From Methylobacterium terrae (GTDB lineage Bacteria > Pseudomonadota > Alphaproteobacteria > Rhizobiales > Beijerinckiaceae), in contig NZ_CP029553.1 in the NCBI RefSeq assembly GCF_003173755.1, forward strand, positions 3,806,001-3,870,000: a stretch of DNA of 64,000 nucleotides, in the 5' to 3' direction. Numbering within the stretch: the first letter of the stretch is position 1; each line of letters begins with the position of its first letter. Shown here one piece after another: positions 21,594-30,327 of the stretch. Position numbers and translations under genes: made by a program. The notes beneath the pieces are model-generated. The model saw nothing but the letters and a program-made list of their open reading frames with translations, made no database searches and was not told the origin of the DNA.

Positions 21594-22796
21594 GTGAGTC
21601 TTCCCGAAATCGTCATTATTGGTCGCGAAGAGTTTGAAATCCAAAGTCCGGGCCCCGATATCGCAGTCGAAACGAGGACATTGAATTGCTCGTTTTATGC
21701 GAACGATCATGATTTGGAGCAGATCCTCGTCTCGAAGCGGCCGCACGTGATCGCGACTTTCGGAGAGGAGGCGAAATTTCAGAATCTGATGCGCGCCCCG
21801 TATGAGGTGCGCAAGCGCTGGATCAATTTCGGGAACAACATCGATGCCGACGAGATCGGGCGGCAGATTTTCTACTGCTTTTTAGAAAATGCCACGACAT
21901 TTCGGAGATCGCGCCCTCTTGTAAGCGTCTTCACTCCGGCTTATCGGTCCGGCCACAGGATCCTGCGCCCTTTCGAGTCTTTGAGATCACAGACCTATGT
22001 CGATTGGGAGTGGATCATCGTCGACGATTCGGACGATGATGGGGCGACATTCTCCGAGCTCAATATTCTGGCTGCGCAAGATCATCGTATTCGCGTCTAT
22101 CGTCCGCATCGCCCGTCGGGCCGTATCGGGAACGTGAAGCAGGCGGCTTGCCGTCTGGCTGGAGGCGACATTCTCCTCGAGCTGGATCACGACGACGAAT
22201 TGACATCGGACAGCCTGGATGCGGTCACGCTGGCGTTTCACCTGCATCCCGAAGCTGGTTTTCTCTATACGGACTGGGCCGAAGTCTTCGAAGATGGACG
22301 CAATGCCACCTACGGGCAGGACTGGGCCTTCTTCTACGGAAGAGACCGAGTCGAGAACTACAATAATCGAGATTATATCGTGCACGAGGCGCCGAAGATC
22401 AATGCAAAGACGATACGGCACATCGTGTCTGCCCCGAATCACATCAGGGCGTGGCGCAAGGATTTCTATCACAGCATCGGCGGGCACAATCCGGATCTGG
22501 CCGCGGCCGATGATTACGAACTATGCGTGAGAACATTTCTCCACACACGAATGATATTATTAAGAAAATTTTGCTATATACAATACTATAACCAAACGGG
22601 GAATACGCAGAGGTCGCGCAATCAGGATATCCAAAGGCTCACGCGTGCCGTCAGCGAGAAGTACGACGCGAGAATCCATCAGCGCTTCGTGGATCTCGGC
22701 GTGGATGACTTTACCTGGGATGCACGTCGCCATGCGACGGATTGGTCGCGCGCCAACCCGGCCATCGAGCCGCATTGCAGTCTGATCGTCGGGTAG
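21594..22796 (+). CDS. GT2-family glycosyltransferase, compositionally atypical
   Basis: About 400 residues with an N-terminal domain of unknown role (LPEIVIIGREEFEI) and a GT2 catalytic domain from about residue 115: LVSVFTPAYRSG, VDWEWIIVDDSDDD, and the metal-binding LLELDHDDELTSDS. Acceptor-side residues GGHNPDLAAADDYEL follow. It probably glycosylates a surface polymer or protein. The GTG at 21594 has GAGG six bases ahead; the frame is open back to a TTG at 21414 (460 residues). Codons such as AAA, AAT, ATA and TTA are frequent, unlike all neighbours, suggesting recent transfer. Confidence 0.82.
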   Translation: MSLPEIVIIGREEFEIQSPGPDIAVETRTLNCSFYANDHDLEQILVSKRPHVIATFGEEAKFQNLMRAPYEVRKRWINFGNNIDADEIGRQIFYCFLENATTFRRSRPLVSVFTPAYRSGHRILRPFESLRSQTYVDWEWIIVDDSDDDGATFSELNILAAQDHRIRVYRPHRPSGRIGNVKQAACRLAGGDILLELDHDDELTSDSLDAVTLAFHLHPEAGFLYTDWAEVFEDGRNATYGQDWAFFYGRDRVENYNNRDYIVHEAPKINAKTIRHIVSAPNHIRAWRKDFYHSIGGHNPDLAAADDYELCVRTFLHTRMILLRKFCYIQYYNQTGNTQRSRNQDIQRLTRAVSEKYDARIHQRFVDLGVDDFTWDARRHATDWSRANPAIEPHCSLIVG

Positions 22797-22975
22797 ATCC
22801 CGGATTCCGTCACCGTCTCTCGCATCGCAGGCCGAGCGCCTGCGCGGGCCGGGTGACGCCGGTCTCGTCATCCTCCGCCCGTTCACGTGTGCGCGAGACG
22901 AATGTCCGGCGCGGCGGGGCGAACCATAACGGGTGGGGCGCAGATCCCTGAGCCCCGCCCCCCGGAGTGTGTTTC

Positions 22976-23701
22976 ATGTCCCTTCTCAGGATGATCGCGG
23001 CCGCCGGCCTGACCCTCGCGGCCGGCGCGCAGCCCGGTGTCGCTCTCGCCGCACCGCAGGTCGAGCGCCTGCGCGGCACGATCGAGCGCGTCGAGGCCGA
23101 CGCCGTCACCATCCGCACCCGCGCCGGCGCGACGGAGACGGTGCGCCTTGCTCCCGGCACCCGGGTGGCGCAGCTGACGCCGGCGAGCCTCGACCACGTC
23201 AAGGACGGCAGCTTCATCGGCACCGCCGCCAAGGCCGGGACGAAGCCCGGCGATCCGCCGGTCGCCCTCGAGGTGCTGATCTTCCCCGAGGCGATGCGCG
23301 GCACCGGCGAGGGCCACTATCCCTGGGACCGGCTGCCGGACGGGTCGGCCGAGGGCCCGGCCGAGACCAGCATGACCAACGGGACCGTGAAGGCGCCGGA
23401 GGTCGAGACGAGCATGACCAACGGCACCGTCAAGGCCCCCGAGGTCGAGACCAGCATGACGAACGGCACCGTGGCGGGCGGCAGCGCCGGCGCCGGCGCG
23501 CGGACGATCACCGTGTCGTACAAGGGCCAGAGCCTCGCGGTCTCGGTGCCGCCGGGGACCCCGGTCGTGATGCTGGAGCCCGCCGACCGGGCGGTGCTCA
23601 AGCCGGGCGCCAAGGTCTTCGCCTCGGCGATCCGCGACGGCGAGCGCCTGGAGGCGCGCAGCATCTCGGTCGGCAAGGACGGCCTGACGCCGCCGATGTG
23701 A
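22976..23701 (+). CDS. Exported protein with internal SMTNGTV repeats (DUF5666-like)
   Basis: The 241-residue protein has a signal peptide (LLRMIAAAGLTLAAGAQPGVALA) and two beta-rich halves that look related. The first is ERLRGTIERVEADAVTIRTR with RLAPGTRVAQL; the second is RTITVSYKGQSLAV with SVPPGTPVVML. They are joined by about 2.6 copies of a 14-residue repeat, ETSMTNGTVKAPEV. The OB-like halves resemble DUF5666 modules. The ATG at 22976 has GGAG eight bases upstream. Function is unknown; a periplasmic metal- or polymer-binding role is possible but unproven. Confidence 0.75.
   Translation: MSLLRMIAAAGLTLAAGAQPGVALAAPQVERLRGTIERVEADAVTIRTRAGATETVRLAPGTRVAQLTPASLDHVKDGSFIGTAAKAGTKPGDPPVALEVLIFPEAMRGTGEGHYPWDRLPDGSAEGPAETSMTNGTVKAPEVETSMTNGTVKAPEVETSMTNGTVAGGSAGAGARTITVSYKGQSLAVSVPPGTPVVMLEPADRAVLKPGAKVFASAIRDGERLEARSISVGKDGLTPPM
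23363..23473 (+). repeat. In-frame 42-bp tandem repeat, 2.6 copies
   Basis: Copies at 23363-23404 and 23405-23446 and a 27-base partial at 23447-23473. Each encodes ETSMTNGTVKAPEV or its first nine residues. Synonymous differences between copies (ACC/ACG, GGG/GGC, GCG/GCC) show the repeat is not brand new. Confidence 0.9.
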
Positions 23702-23977
23702 GGCGGGCCGGCATCGTCGCCGCCCTCGTCCCGGTCGACGTGATCGAAGGTCCGTCGCGCCGGAGGACGATCGGTCGTGGCTCCGTGCTTCGCAGCACGG
23801 GGCCGCATCTATTTGGTGTGGGTGCCCGAAGATCGGGCGCAACTGCCCTCCCGGAAGCGCGTTGTTCCTGGCAGGCCGGAGTTCCGGCACAGTGCAACCT
23901 CCGCGCGGGTGCGTGTTTCGCGCCCCGAACCTCGCCCTTTCCTGACGGAGCCGGGACCGCAGTCTCGTAGTCGCGCC

Positions 23978-24190
23978 ATGAAGCTGATCCCGAGCAATCA
24001 CGCTGCGAGCTTCGGCCAGACGCACTCGACCGCGCCATCCCTGGCCGACGCGCTGCTGCTCGCCAAGCTCGGCTACGACCTGCGGGCGATGTATACCGAC
24101 GTGAGCGACGAGCGGGTGCCGCCGGAACTCAACAGGCTGATCGACCGGCTGCACGCCGTGCTGGGCGACGATCCCGAGCGTCGCGGTTAG
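23978..24190 (+). CDS. NepR-like anti-sigma factor (orphan)
   Basis: The 70-residue protein has the NepR pattern of two short helices: LLLAKLGYDLRAMYTDV then VPPELNRLIDRLHAVL. In alphaproteobacteria NepR binds the ECF sigma factor EcfG and is itself captured by phosphorylated PhyR, releasing the general stress response. No phyR, ecfG or sensor kinase gene is adjacent, so this would be a dispersed paralogue. The open frame extends upstream to 23777 but lacks coding character there. The assignment rests on motif similarity alone. Confidence 0.68.
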   Translation: MKLIPSNHAASFGQTHSTAPSLADALLLAKLGYDLRAMYTDVSDERVPPELNRLIDRLHAVLGDDPERRG

Positions 24191-24371
24191 AACCTGCCCG
24201 GAGACCACCGGGACATCTCCACGACTCCGCCTCTGCTCCTCGCCGCACGGGCGTGACTGTACCGCGGAAGCGACAAGTCGGGTGAACGCACGGCTTCCCC
24301 GCGATCGCGCCTTGAGGTTGGCCGCGAAACAGTGTGGGGTGCGCGTCCCGAGCCGCCAGCCCCCCAGCCGC

Positions 24372-25571
24372 ATGCCTTCGCTTTCCCGCACCCGCCTCGC
24401 CCTTCCGCTCGCCCTCGCCCTCGCGATCCTGGGCGGCGTCTCCGGGGCGGGAGCCGCCACGCCGCCGACCCAGCCGAAGGACGGACCGGGCGGGCAGGCC
24501 TATCCCGCCGCAAGCGTGGTGAAGCGGACCCTCGGCCGGGCCGGCGCGGTGACGCTGGCCTATTACGGCAACGGCCCGGCGCCGGCTGGGGGACGGCCGG
24601 TGGTGGTGGTGCTGCACGCCTGGGGGGCGGTGAACCCGCAGGCCTACGGCGCCTGGATCGAGCACCTCGCCCGCTCCGGCACCCTCGTGCTGTTCCCGCG
24701 CTTCCAGGAGCTCAACCGCACCCGGCCGGCGGATGCCAGCGGCATCGCCGCGGGCCTGATCAAGGACGCCTTGGCGGAACTCGCCGGCGACCAGGAGGCC
24801 AAGCCCGACACCGGCCGCGTGGCGCTGATCGGCCACCTCGCCGGGGTTCCGCTCGCCGCCAACCTCGCGGCCCACGCGCGCGAGACCGGCCTGCCGGTGC
24901 CGAAGCTGATCTTCGGCGCGATGCCGGGCGGCATCGCCCGGGACGACAAGTCACGCGGCATCGCGCTCCACGACCTCGACGCCATCGACCCCGCCACGAT
25001 GATCGTCACGGTAATCGGCGACCGCGACGCCCGGGCCGCCGACATCGCGGCCCGGCGCCTGATGCGCGAGGCGAGCGCCGTGCCGGTCGACCACAAGCTG
25101 ATGGTGCGGGCGCTCTCGGACGATCACGGCTTCCCGGCCCTCTCCGCCACCCTGGCCTCGCCCGCCGGCAGCAGCGCGGCCTACGACGTCGGACAGCTGA
25201 AGCTGCCGGCCGCCGACCCGAAGCAGAAGCCGCCGCCGTTCAAGTGGTCGGCCGACATGGCGCTCACCGGCGAGCAGACCGTGCTGGTGGCCCAGATCAA
25301 CGGCGCCGGCACCGACAGCCTCGACTACCTCGCCTACTGGAAGACCTTCGACATGGCGGCGGCGGCGGCGTTCGCGGGCCAGAACGCCGCGAGCCTGAAG
25401 AGCAACCCGCGCTTCATCGACATGGAGCGCTGGAGCGACGGCTGGCCGGTGCGGCGCCTCTCGGTCGAGACCCCGCGCCCGCCCGCCCCGCCCAAGCCCG
25501 CGGCCGCCAACGCGACGCCGCCGGCACCCGCGAAGCCCGCCGCCAGGCCGACGCCGGCGCGGGGGCACTGA
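24372..25571 (+). CDS. Exported alpha/beta hydrolase-fold protein lacking the nucleophile serine
   Basis: The 399-residue protein has a signal peptide (residues 1-29, ending GAGAAT), an alpha/beta hydrolase core with VVVVLHAWGAVNPQAYG as the oxyanion segment, and a nucleophile elbow reading GHLAG (residues 144-148), where Leu146 replaces the expected Ser. A DDHGFPAL segment could carry the His. The end is Pro/Ala-rich, ending TPARGH. With the Ser missing, esterase activity is doubtful. The ATG at 24372 gives a clean signal peptide. Confidence 0.75.
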   Translation: MPSLSRTRLALPLALALAILGGVSGAGAATPPTQPKDGPGGQAYPAASVVKRTLGRAGAVTLAYYGNGPAPAGGRPVVVVLHAWGAVNPQAYGAWIEHLARSGTLVLFPRFQELNRTRPADASGIAAGLIKDALAELAGDQEAKPDTGRVALIGHLAGVPLAANLAAHARETGLPVPKLIFGAMPGGIARDDKSRGIALHDLDAIDPATMIVTVIGDRDARAADIAARRLMREASAVPVDHKLMVRALSDDHGFPALSATLASPAGSSAAYDVGQLKLPAADPKQKPPPFKWSADMALTGEQTVLVAQINGAGTDSLDYLAYWKTFDMAAAAAFAGQNAASLKSNPRFIDMERWSDGWPVRRLSVETPRPPAPPKPAAANATPPAPAKPAARPTPARGH

Positions 25572-25619
25572 GCGGCCGGCCGGTGGCGTGAACCGTCCTC
25601 GGCGATCACGCCCCACATC

Positions 25620-25659
25620 GTCGTCCCGGGGCCCGGCGCGGTCGGAAACCCGGGACGAC
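25620..25659. terminator. Stem-loop between hydrolase-like and GST genes
   Basis: Arms GTCGTCCCGGG and CCCGGGACGAC (11 bp) with an 18-base loop, 48 bases after the hydrolase stop. Confidence 0.5.
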
Positions 25660-25730
25660 AGCGAGGGAATCGGTTCCCTCGATCGCGTTCTCGAACGCCG
25701 AACCAAGACCAAGAAGACCGGAGGATTCCC

Positions 25731-26336
25731 ATGAAGCTGTTCTACGCCAAGGCCTCGCCCTTCGTCCGCAAGGTGCTGGTCGTCGCCCACGAGCTCGGCC
25801 TGTTCGAGCGCATCGAGCTGCTGCCCGCCGCCGCCCACCCGATCAACCGCGACGCGACCATCCGGGCGCAGAACCCCCTCGGGCAGGTCCCGACCCTGAT
25901 CCTCGACGACGGCACGGCCCTCGCCGACAGCCGGGTGATCTGCGAGTACCTCGACCACCTGGGCGGGGGCGGGTTCTTCCCGGCTCCCGGCCCGGCCCGC
26001 TGGACGGCGCTCGCCGCGCAATCGACCGGCGACGGCCTGCTCGATGCCGCCCTGCTCTGCGTCTACGAGACCCGGGTGCGCCAGGAGGGCGAGCGCTCGC
26101 CGGCCTGGGTCGCGGGCCAGCGGGAGAAGATCGTCGACGCGCTGGCGCGGATCGAGGCGGCGGCGCCCAGCCTCGGCGAGCGGGTCGACATCGCCTCCAT
26201 CACGTATGGCTGCGGCCTGGGCTACCTCGACCTGCGCCTGCCCGACCTCGGCTGGCGCGAGCGCGCGCCCGCGGCGGCGGAGTGGTACGCCGGCTTCTCC
26301 GCGCGCCCGTCGATGCAGGCGACGCGGCCCGAGTGA
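25731..26336 (+). CDS. Glutathione S-transferase family protein
   Basis: The 201-residue protein has the two-domain GST layout. The N-terminal thioredoxin-like domain starts MKLFYAKASPFVRKV and includes NPLGQVPTLILDDG and ADSRVICEYLD, the glutathione-binding region. The helical C-terminal domain follows. Ser9 in the ASPF motif is the likely activating residue. Substrate unknown. The ATG at 25731 has CCGGAGGA just upstream, a strong ribosome-binding site. Confidence 0.92.
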   Translation: MKLFYAKASPFVRKVLVVAHELGLFERIELLPAAAHPINRDATIRAQNPLGQVPTLILDDGTALADSRVICEYLDHLGGGGFFPAPGPARWTALAAQSTGDGLLDAALLCVYETRVRQEGERSPAWVAGQREKIVDALARIEAAAPSLGERVDIASITYGCGLGYLDLRLPDLGWRERAPAAAEWYAGFSARPSMQATRPE

Positions 26337-26416
26337 GAGGCGGGCCGAGTGTCGGCAGGGCTTGGCGCGGCTCTTGCTGCGCCGGGCCGGTCCTCGCCCA
26401 CGGAGGTCCCGCATCC

Positions 26417-26620
26417 ATGAACGACTTCGTCGCTCTCCTCCTCGCCGCCCTGACGTTCTGCCTCGGCTACTGGGCGGTCGGGTTCGCCGTGCGCCTCGCG
26501 GTGCGGCTCGATCTCGGCCACGCCCATCTGGGCGAGGGCAGCCTCGCCCAGGTCGCCCTCGCGCTGGTCGCAGCGACCGTGACCTGGCACCGGGCGCGGG
26601 GAGCCGGCGCCCGCGCCTGA
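26417..26620 (+). CDS. Small membrane protein, unknown function
   Basis: The 67-residue protein has one long hydrophobic segment (residues 4-30, FVALLLAALTFCLGYWAVGFA) and a second weaker one around AQVALALVAATVTW. It ends in a basic RARGAGARA tail. GGAGG lies about 12 bases before the ATG. No family was recognised, and it could be a chance frame, but spacing and composition favour a gene. Confidence 0.55.
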   Translation: MNDFVALLLAALTFCLGYWAVGFAVRLAVRLDLGHAHLGEGSLAQVALALVAATVTWHRARGAGARA

Positions 26621-26730
26621 CCAGTGAACCCGCCATCCATGCGGGCGAAGACTGGCGGCCCTGCTTCCCCGCCCGTTGCGCGGGCCGGGCATTTGTCGCG
26701 AGTCTCGGCGTCGCGCACGGAGGCCGGGCC

Positions 26731-27519
26731 ATGTCGACACGCCTGCTGAAGAAGACCGCGATCGTGTTCGGGGCGGGCTCCGCCGGGACCGGCTGGGGCA
26801 ACGGCAAGGCCGTCGCCGTCGCCTTCGCCCGCGAGGGCGCCCGGGTGATCTGCGTCGACCGGCTGCTCGCCGCCGCCGAGGAGACGGCGCAGATCATCGC
26901 CGAGGAGGGCAACGAGGCCGAAGCCCTGTGCGCCGACGTCACCGATTACGAGGCGGTGGCGGGTGCGGTCGCCGCCGGCGAGGGGCGCTTCGGCCGCATC
27001 GACATCCTGCACAACAATGTCGGCCTGCCGGAGGCGGGCGGCCCCGAGGACCTCGACGAGGAGACCTGGCGGCGGGCGATCGAGGTCAATGTCGGCGGCG
27101 TCTGGCGCACCTGCAAGGCGGTGCTGCCGGGGATGCGGGCGCGCCGCTCCGGCGCCGTGGTCAACATCTCGTCGGTCGCCTCCCTGCGCTGGGCCGGGGC
27201 GCCGGCCTTCGCCTACGCGGCCGCCAAGGCGGCGGTGAACCAGGCCACCGTCTCGGTGGCGATGCAGTACGCCCGCGACGGCATCCGGGCGAACGCGATC
27301 CTGCCGGGCCTCCTCGACACCACGATGGCCGACGAGTGCCGCGGCGCGGGCACGCTCGAATCCGGCCGCGACCGGCGGGTGCCGCTCGGCCGCCTCGGCG
27401 AAGCCTGGGACATCGCCCATGCGGCGGTCTTCCTCGCCTCCGACGAGGCCCGCTTCATCACCGGCGTCTGCCTGCCGGTGGATGGCGGCCAGAGCTGCAG
27501 CATGGCGGCCCTCGCCTGA
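26731..27519 (+). CDS. Short-chain dehydrogenase/reductase
   Basis: The 262-residue SDR has the cofactor loop GAGSAGTGWGNG, the HNNVG motif (NNAG variant), Ser in NISSVASL and the catalytic YAAAK. The end VCLPVDGGQS is typical. An Asp after beta-2 (CVDR) suggests NAD(H). GGAGG lies seven bases before the ATG. Substrate cannot be told from sequence. Confidence 0.9.
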   Translation: MSTRLLKKTAIVFGAGSAGTGWGNGKAVAVAFAREGARVICVDRLLAAAEETAQIIAEEGNEAEALCADVTDYEAVAGAVAAGEGRFGRIDILHNNVGLPEAGGPEDLDEETWRRAIEVNVGGVWRTCKAVLPGMRARRSGAVVNISSVASLRWAGAPAFAYAAAKAAVNQATVSVAMQYARDGIRANAILPGLLDTTMADECRGAGTLESGRDRRVPLGRLGEAWDIAHAAVFLASDEARFITGVCLPVDGGQSCSMAALA

Positions 27520-27765
27520 GGCCCGCGGGCCGGAGCGTCAGGGCCCTCACCTTCCGAAACAATGTGGCCGAAGCGTTACAGCCGGGGCGGAAGCGCGGGC
27601 GGCGGCCAAGCTCGGCTTTCCGACCCGCGCGGCGAGGGGTAGGTTCAGGCCATAACGGTGCGGCGGCCCGAACGGGCCGGCCCTGCGCCGCCGGGAGCCG
27701 GCCTCCGGGCTCCCCCGAACGGGGGTGCGCGGGTCCGGCTTCGCGCGATCCGGGAAAGCGACCGA

Positions 27766-28653
27766 ATGCGGACGACAATCAAGGCTGCCTTGAACGCGCG
27801 GGCCGCCCGCCGCGTCGCGGCCGTGGCCGGTCTGGCCGTGCTCGCGGGCTGCGCCACGCCGGTGCTGACCCAGACCGGGCTGCTGACGCGCTACGACCGC
27901 CTGGCGCCGAGCGAGGCGACCGCCACCAAGTCGCGGATCTTCATCGACAAGGCCGCGATGGCCGCGGTCCGGACCGTCCGCATCATCCCCACGACCTTTC
28001 CGGCGGCGATCGCCGGCCCCGGCGTGACCGAGCAGGAGCGCCGGGTCGTCGCTAACGCGGCGGACCGCGCCCTGTGCTACGAGCTGTCGCTGCGCTACGA
28101 CGTCGTCTCGTCCGGCCCGGCCGACCTGACCGTGCGGGCGAACATCACCCGCGCCGGCCTCACCAACGTGCCGGCGTCCGGCGTCGCGATCGGCGCCTCG
28201 GCGGCCATCACCATCGCCGCGCAGGTCGGCGTCGGCTTCGCCGACACGGTCGGCAAGGTGCCGGTGCCGCGCCTGCCGATCGGGCTCGGCGACCTCACGG
28301 TCGAGGCCGAGGCCGTCGACGCCCGCCGCCAGCAGCGCGCCGCGATGGTGTGGGCGGGCGGCGCCAACTCCTTCACCAACCAGGCCCGCTTCTCCCCGGT
28401 CGCCGACATCTACGACCTCGCCGGCGATTTCGGCCAGGATTTCGGCTCCTACCTCGCCACCGGCGAGGATCCGTTCGAGTCCGAGCTCACCATCCCGACC
28501 TACGAGCGCATCCGGGTGACGATGCTCGGCGAGATGCCCCGCGATCCCGACTGCCAGGCCTTCGGCCGCGCCCCGGGCGTCGACGGCATCATCGGCGATT
28601 CCTTCGGCCTGCCGCCGGACTGGACCGACAAGGGCCCGACGGCCGGGCGATAA
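27766..28653 (+). CDS. DUF3313 family lipoprotein
   Basis: The 295-residue protein has a lipoprotein signal: basic start, hydrophobic VAAVAGLAVLAGC, with Cys in the LAGC lipobox. The mature part fits DUF3313, starting GLLTRYDRLAPSEA and including RIFIDKAAM and YELSLRYDVV. It should be anchored to a membrane facing the periplasm; function unknown. The ATG at 27766 has GGGAAAGCGACCG upstream. The gene converges on the broken GNAT gene. Confidence 0.85.
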   Translation: MRTTIKAALNARAARRVAAVAGLAVLAGCATPVLTQTGLLTRYDRLAPSEATATKSRIFIDKAAMAAVRTVRIIPTTFPAAIAGPGVTEQERRVVANAADRALCYELSLRYDVVSSGPADLTVRANITRAGLTNVPASGVAIGASAAITIAAQVGVGFADTVGKVPVPRLPIGLGDLTVEAEAVDARRQQRAAMVWAGGANSFTNQARFSPVADIYDLAGDFGQDFGSYLATGEDPFESELTIPTYERIRVTMLGEMPRDPDCQAFGRAPGVDGIIGDSFGLPPDWTDKGPTAGR

Positions 28654-28687
28654 CGGACCCGTCGCCGCCGCAGGGGGTATCCGTTCC

Positions 28688-29201
28688 TCAGGGACCGCCA
28701 CCGGCCCCATCCGGGACGAAAACCCTCCTGTCCATGATCGATCGTCCGCTCGTCGCCGTGCAGGTGCTCGCGCACGACCCGGAACCCGAGCCTGAGATAG
28801 AAGCCCGACGCGATCAGGGACGACTGGAGCGTGAGGACGGCGATGCCGGCCTCCCTCGCGGTCCGCTCGATCTCGGCCATCAGCGCCCGGTCGGTTCCGC
28901 GTCCCTGCACCTCGGGCGCGACGAAGACCGCGCGCACGCCGGCGCCGTCGCGGCTCGCGGTGCCGACGATGCGGCCCTCCTCCGCCGCGAAGACTTCCTC
29001 AGCCACGAAGACCTACTCAGTCACGAAGACCTGCCGCTCGGCGATCTGCGCGGCGACCCGATCCGGGGTGAAGCCCCGCACGACCCGCGCGATGGTCCCC
29101 GGCCCGTCATCGCGGGCGTTGCTCCCGTGCGGCGCCGAGAGGACGACGCGGCTGATCCCCGCTGCGTCGTCCACGGTTGCAAAGCGTACGCGGTGGATCA
29201 T
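28688..29201 (-). pseudogene. GNAT-family N-acetyltransferase, interrupted by an in-frame stop
   Basis: Read from the ATG at 29201 the frame starts MIHRVRFATVDDAAGISRVV, a GNAT beginning, and hits TAG at 29013-29015. The same frame continues to the acetyl-CoA-binding region AVFVAPEVQGRGTDRALM and SGFYLRLGFRVV. The stop lies in a threefold tandem 18-bp repeat. Near 28735 a one-base shift would give TIDMDR and a stop at 28688-28690, so a second lesion is likely. Both halves together make one complete GNAT domain. Confidence 0.8.
28977..29030 (-). repeat. Three tandem 18-bp units inside the GNAT pseudogene
   Basis: Units at 28977-28994, 28995-29012 and 29013-29030. On the coding strand they read GTCTTCG(C/T)G-G/A-C(G/T)GAG followed by GAG, GAA or TAG, encoding VFAAEE, VFVAEE and VFVTE-stop. 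The outermost copy supplies the stop codon. Confidence 0.85.
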
Positions 29202-29209
29202 CGACGCCC

Positions 29210-29234
29210 TCCCCCGGCGCACCACGCCGGGGGA
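29210..29234. terminator. Hairpin between DUF1328 gene and GNAT remnant
   Basis: Perfect 10-bp stem TCCCCCGGCG and complement with a five-base loop, 11 bases beyond the stop of the minus-strand DUF1328 gene. Confidence 0.6.
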
Positions 29235-29245
29235 AGATTCCGGCC

Positions 29246-29419
29246 TCAGAACACCGCCTGACCGAGCAGCACCGCCACGATCACGATCACCACGGCGATG
29301 ACCAGGAACAGGCCGAACAGCAGCCGCGCGATGCCGCGGGCGCCCGACGCTACGTTGGTGAAGCCGAGGGCACCGGCCACCAGCGAGATCACGAAGAAGA
29401 TGATCGCCCATTTCAACAT
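29246..29419 (-). CDS. DUF1328 family small membrane protein (YtjA-like)
   Basis: The 57-residue protein starts [20 protein letters not shown] and has a second helix [18 protein letters not shown]. This two-helix pattern with the [16 protein letters not shown] loop is diagnostic of DUF1328. Such proteins are widespread in proteobacteria; function unknown. The ATG at 29419 is the only sensible start in a much longer open frame. Confidence 0.9.
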   Translation of the reverse strand: MLKWAIIFFVISLVAGALGFTNVASGARGIARLLFGLFLVIAVVIVIVAVLLGQAVF

Positions 29420-29554
29420 GGCGGGAGCGCTCCGGTCGCAGCGAAAAGTCGCAGCGATAACCGTGACCGCCACGCTTCGTTCCGAGGCCTGCTGGCGGTC
29501 TGCGCCGTTCGTCCGCATTGCCCGGACGCGGCCGCGCGCGCTACACCTCCGGGC

Positions 29555-30322
29555 ATGTCGATGGGTCGTCTCACGCGGCTGGCGCAGCCCGGCCACTTCA
29601 TGCGCTGGTCCGGGGCGATCCTGCCCTGGGTGGCGGGCCTCGCCCTCGTGCTGGTGGCACTCGGCCAGTACATGACCTGGTTCGTGGCCCCGCCCGACTA
29701 CCAGCAGGGCGAGACGGTGCGGATCATGTTCATCCACGTGCCGGCAGCCTGGATGGCGGTGTTCTTCTACGGCGCCATGGCGGTCTCGGCCCTCGGCACC
29801 CTGATCTGGCGCCATCCCCTGGCCGACGTGGCGCAGCGCGCCGCCGCCCCGATCGGCGCCGCCTTCACGCTGATCTGCCTCGTCACCGGCTCGCTCTGGG
29901 GCAAGCCGATGTGGGGCACCTACTGGGTCTGGGACGCGCGCCTGACCTCGATGCTGGTGCTGTTCCTGATCTATTGCGGGCTGCTCGCCCTGTGGCGCAC
30001 CATCGAGGACCCGAACCGGGCCGCCCGGGCGGTCGCGATCCTGACCCTCGTCGGCGCCGTCAACCTGCCGATCATCAAGTTCTCGGTGAACTGGTGGTCG
30101 ACCCTGCACCAGCCGGCCTCGATCCTGCGGATGGGCGGGCCGACCATCCACCCGACCATGCTCCATCCCCTCCTCGTGATGATCGCCGCCGCCTCGGTGC
30201 TCGGCATCGCGCTCCACCTCCAGGCGATGCGCACCGAGATCCTGCGCCGGCGCGTGCGCACCCTGACGATCCTCGAGGCCGAGCGGCTGGACGCCGCCCT
30301 GCTGTCGCCGCAGGCCGCGTGA
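29555..30322 (+). CDS. ccmC: Heme transporter CcmC
   Basis: The 255-residue membrane protein has six helices and the tryptophan-rich WWD domain ([13 protein letters not shown]) flanked by conserved histidines in IHVPAAWMA and STLHQPAS. CcmC loads heme onto CcmE for c-type cytochrome assembly. It starts the ccmCDG group. ATG at 29555 or the second ATG at 29561 may be used; the Shine-Dalgarno is weak. Confidence 0.95.
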   Translation: MSMGRLTRLAQPGHFMRWSGAILPWVAGLALVLVALGQYMTWFVAPPDYQQGETVRIMFIHVPAAWMAVFFYGAMAVSALGTLIWRHPLADVAQRAAAPIGAAFTLICLVTGSLWGKPMWGTYWVWDARLTSMLVLFLIYCGLLALWRTIEDPNRAARAVAILTLVGAVNLPIIKFSVNWWSTLHQPASILRMGGPTIHPTMLHPLLVMIAAASVLGIALHLQAMRTEILRRRVRTLTILEAERLDAALLSPQAA

Positions 30323-30327
30323 GACCC

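Noticed and set aside
23363..23473. A possible CRISPR-like array
   Set aside because: The repeats are contiguous, in frame, without spacers and inside a signal-peptide protein gene.
28977..29030. The 18-bp repeats as a regulatory iteron or CRISPR
   Set aside because: They are directly adjacent, only three, and part of a GNAT reading frame.
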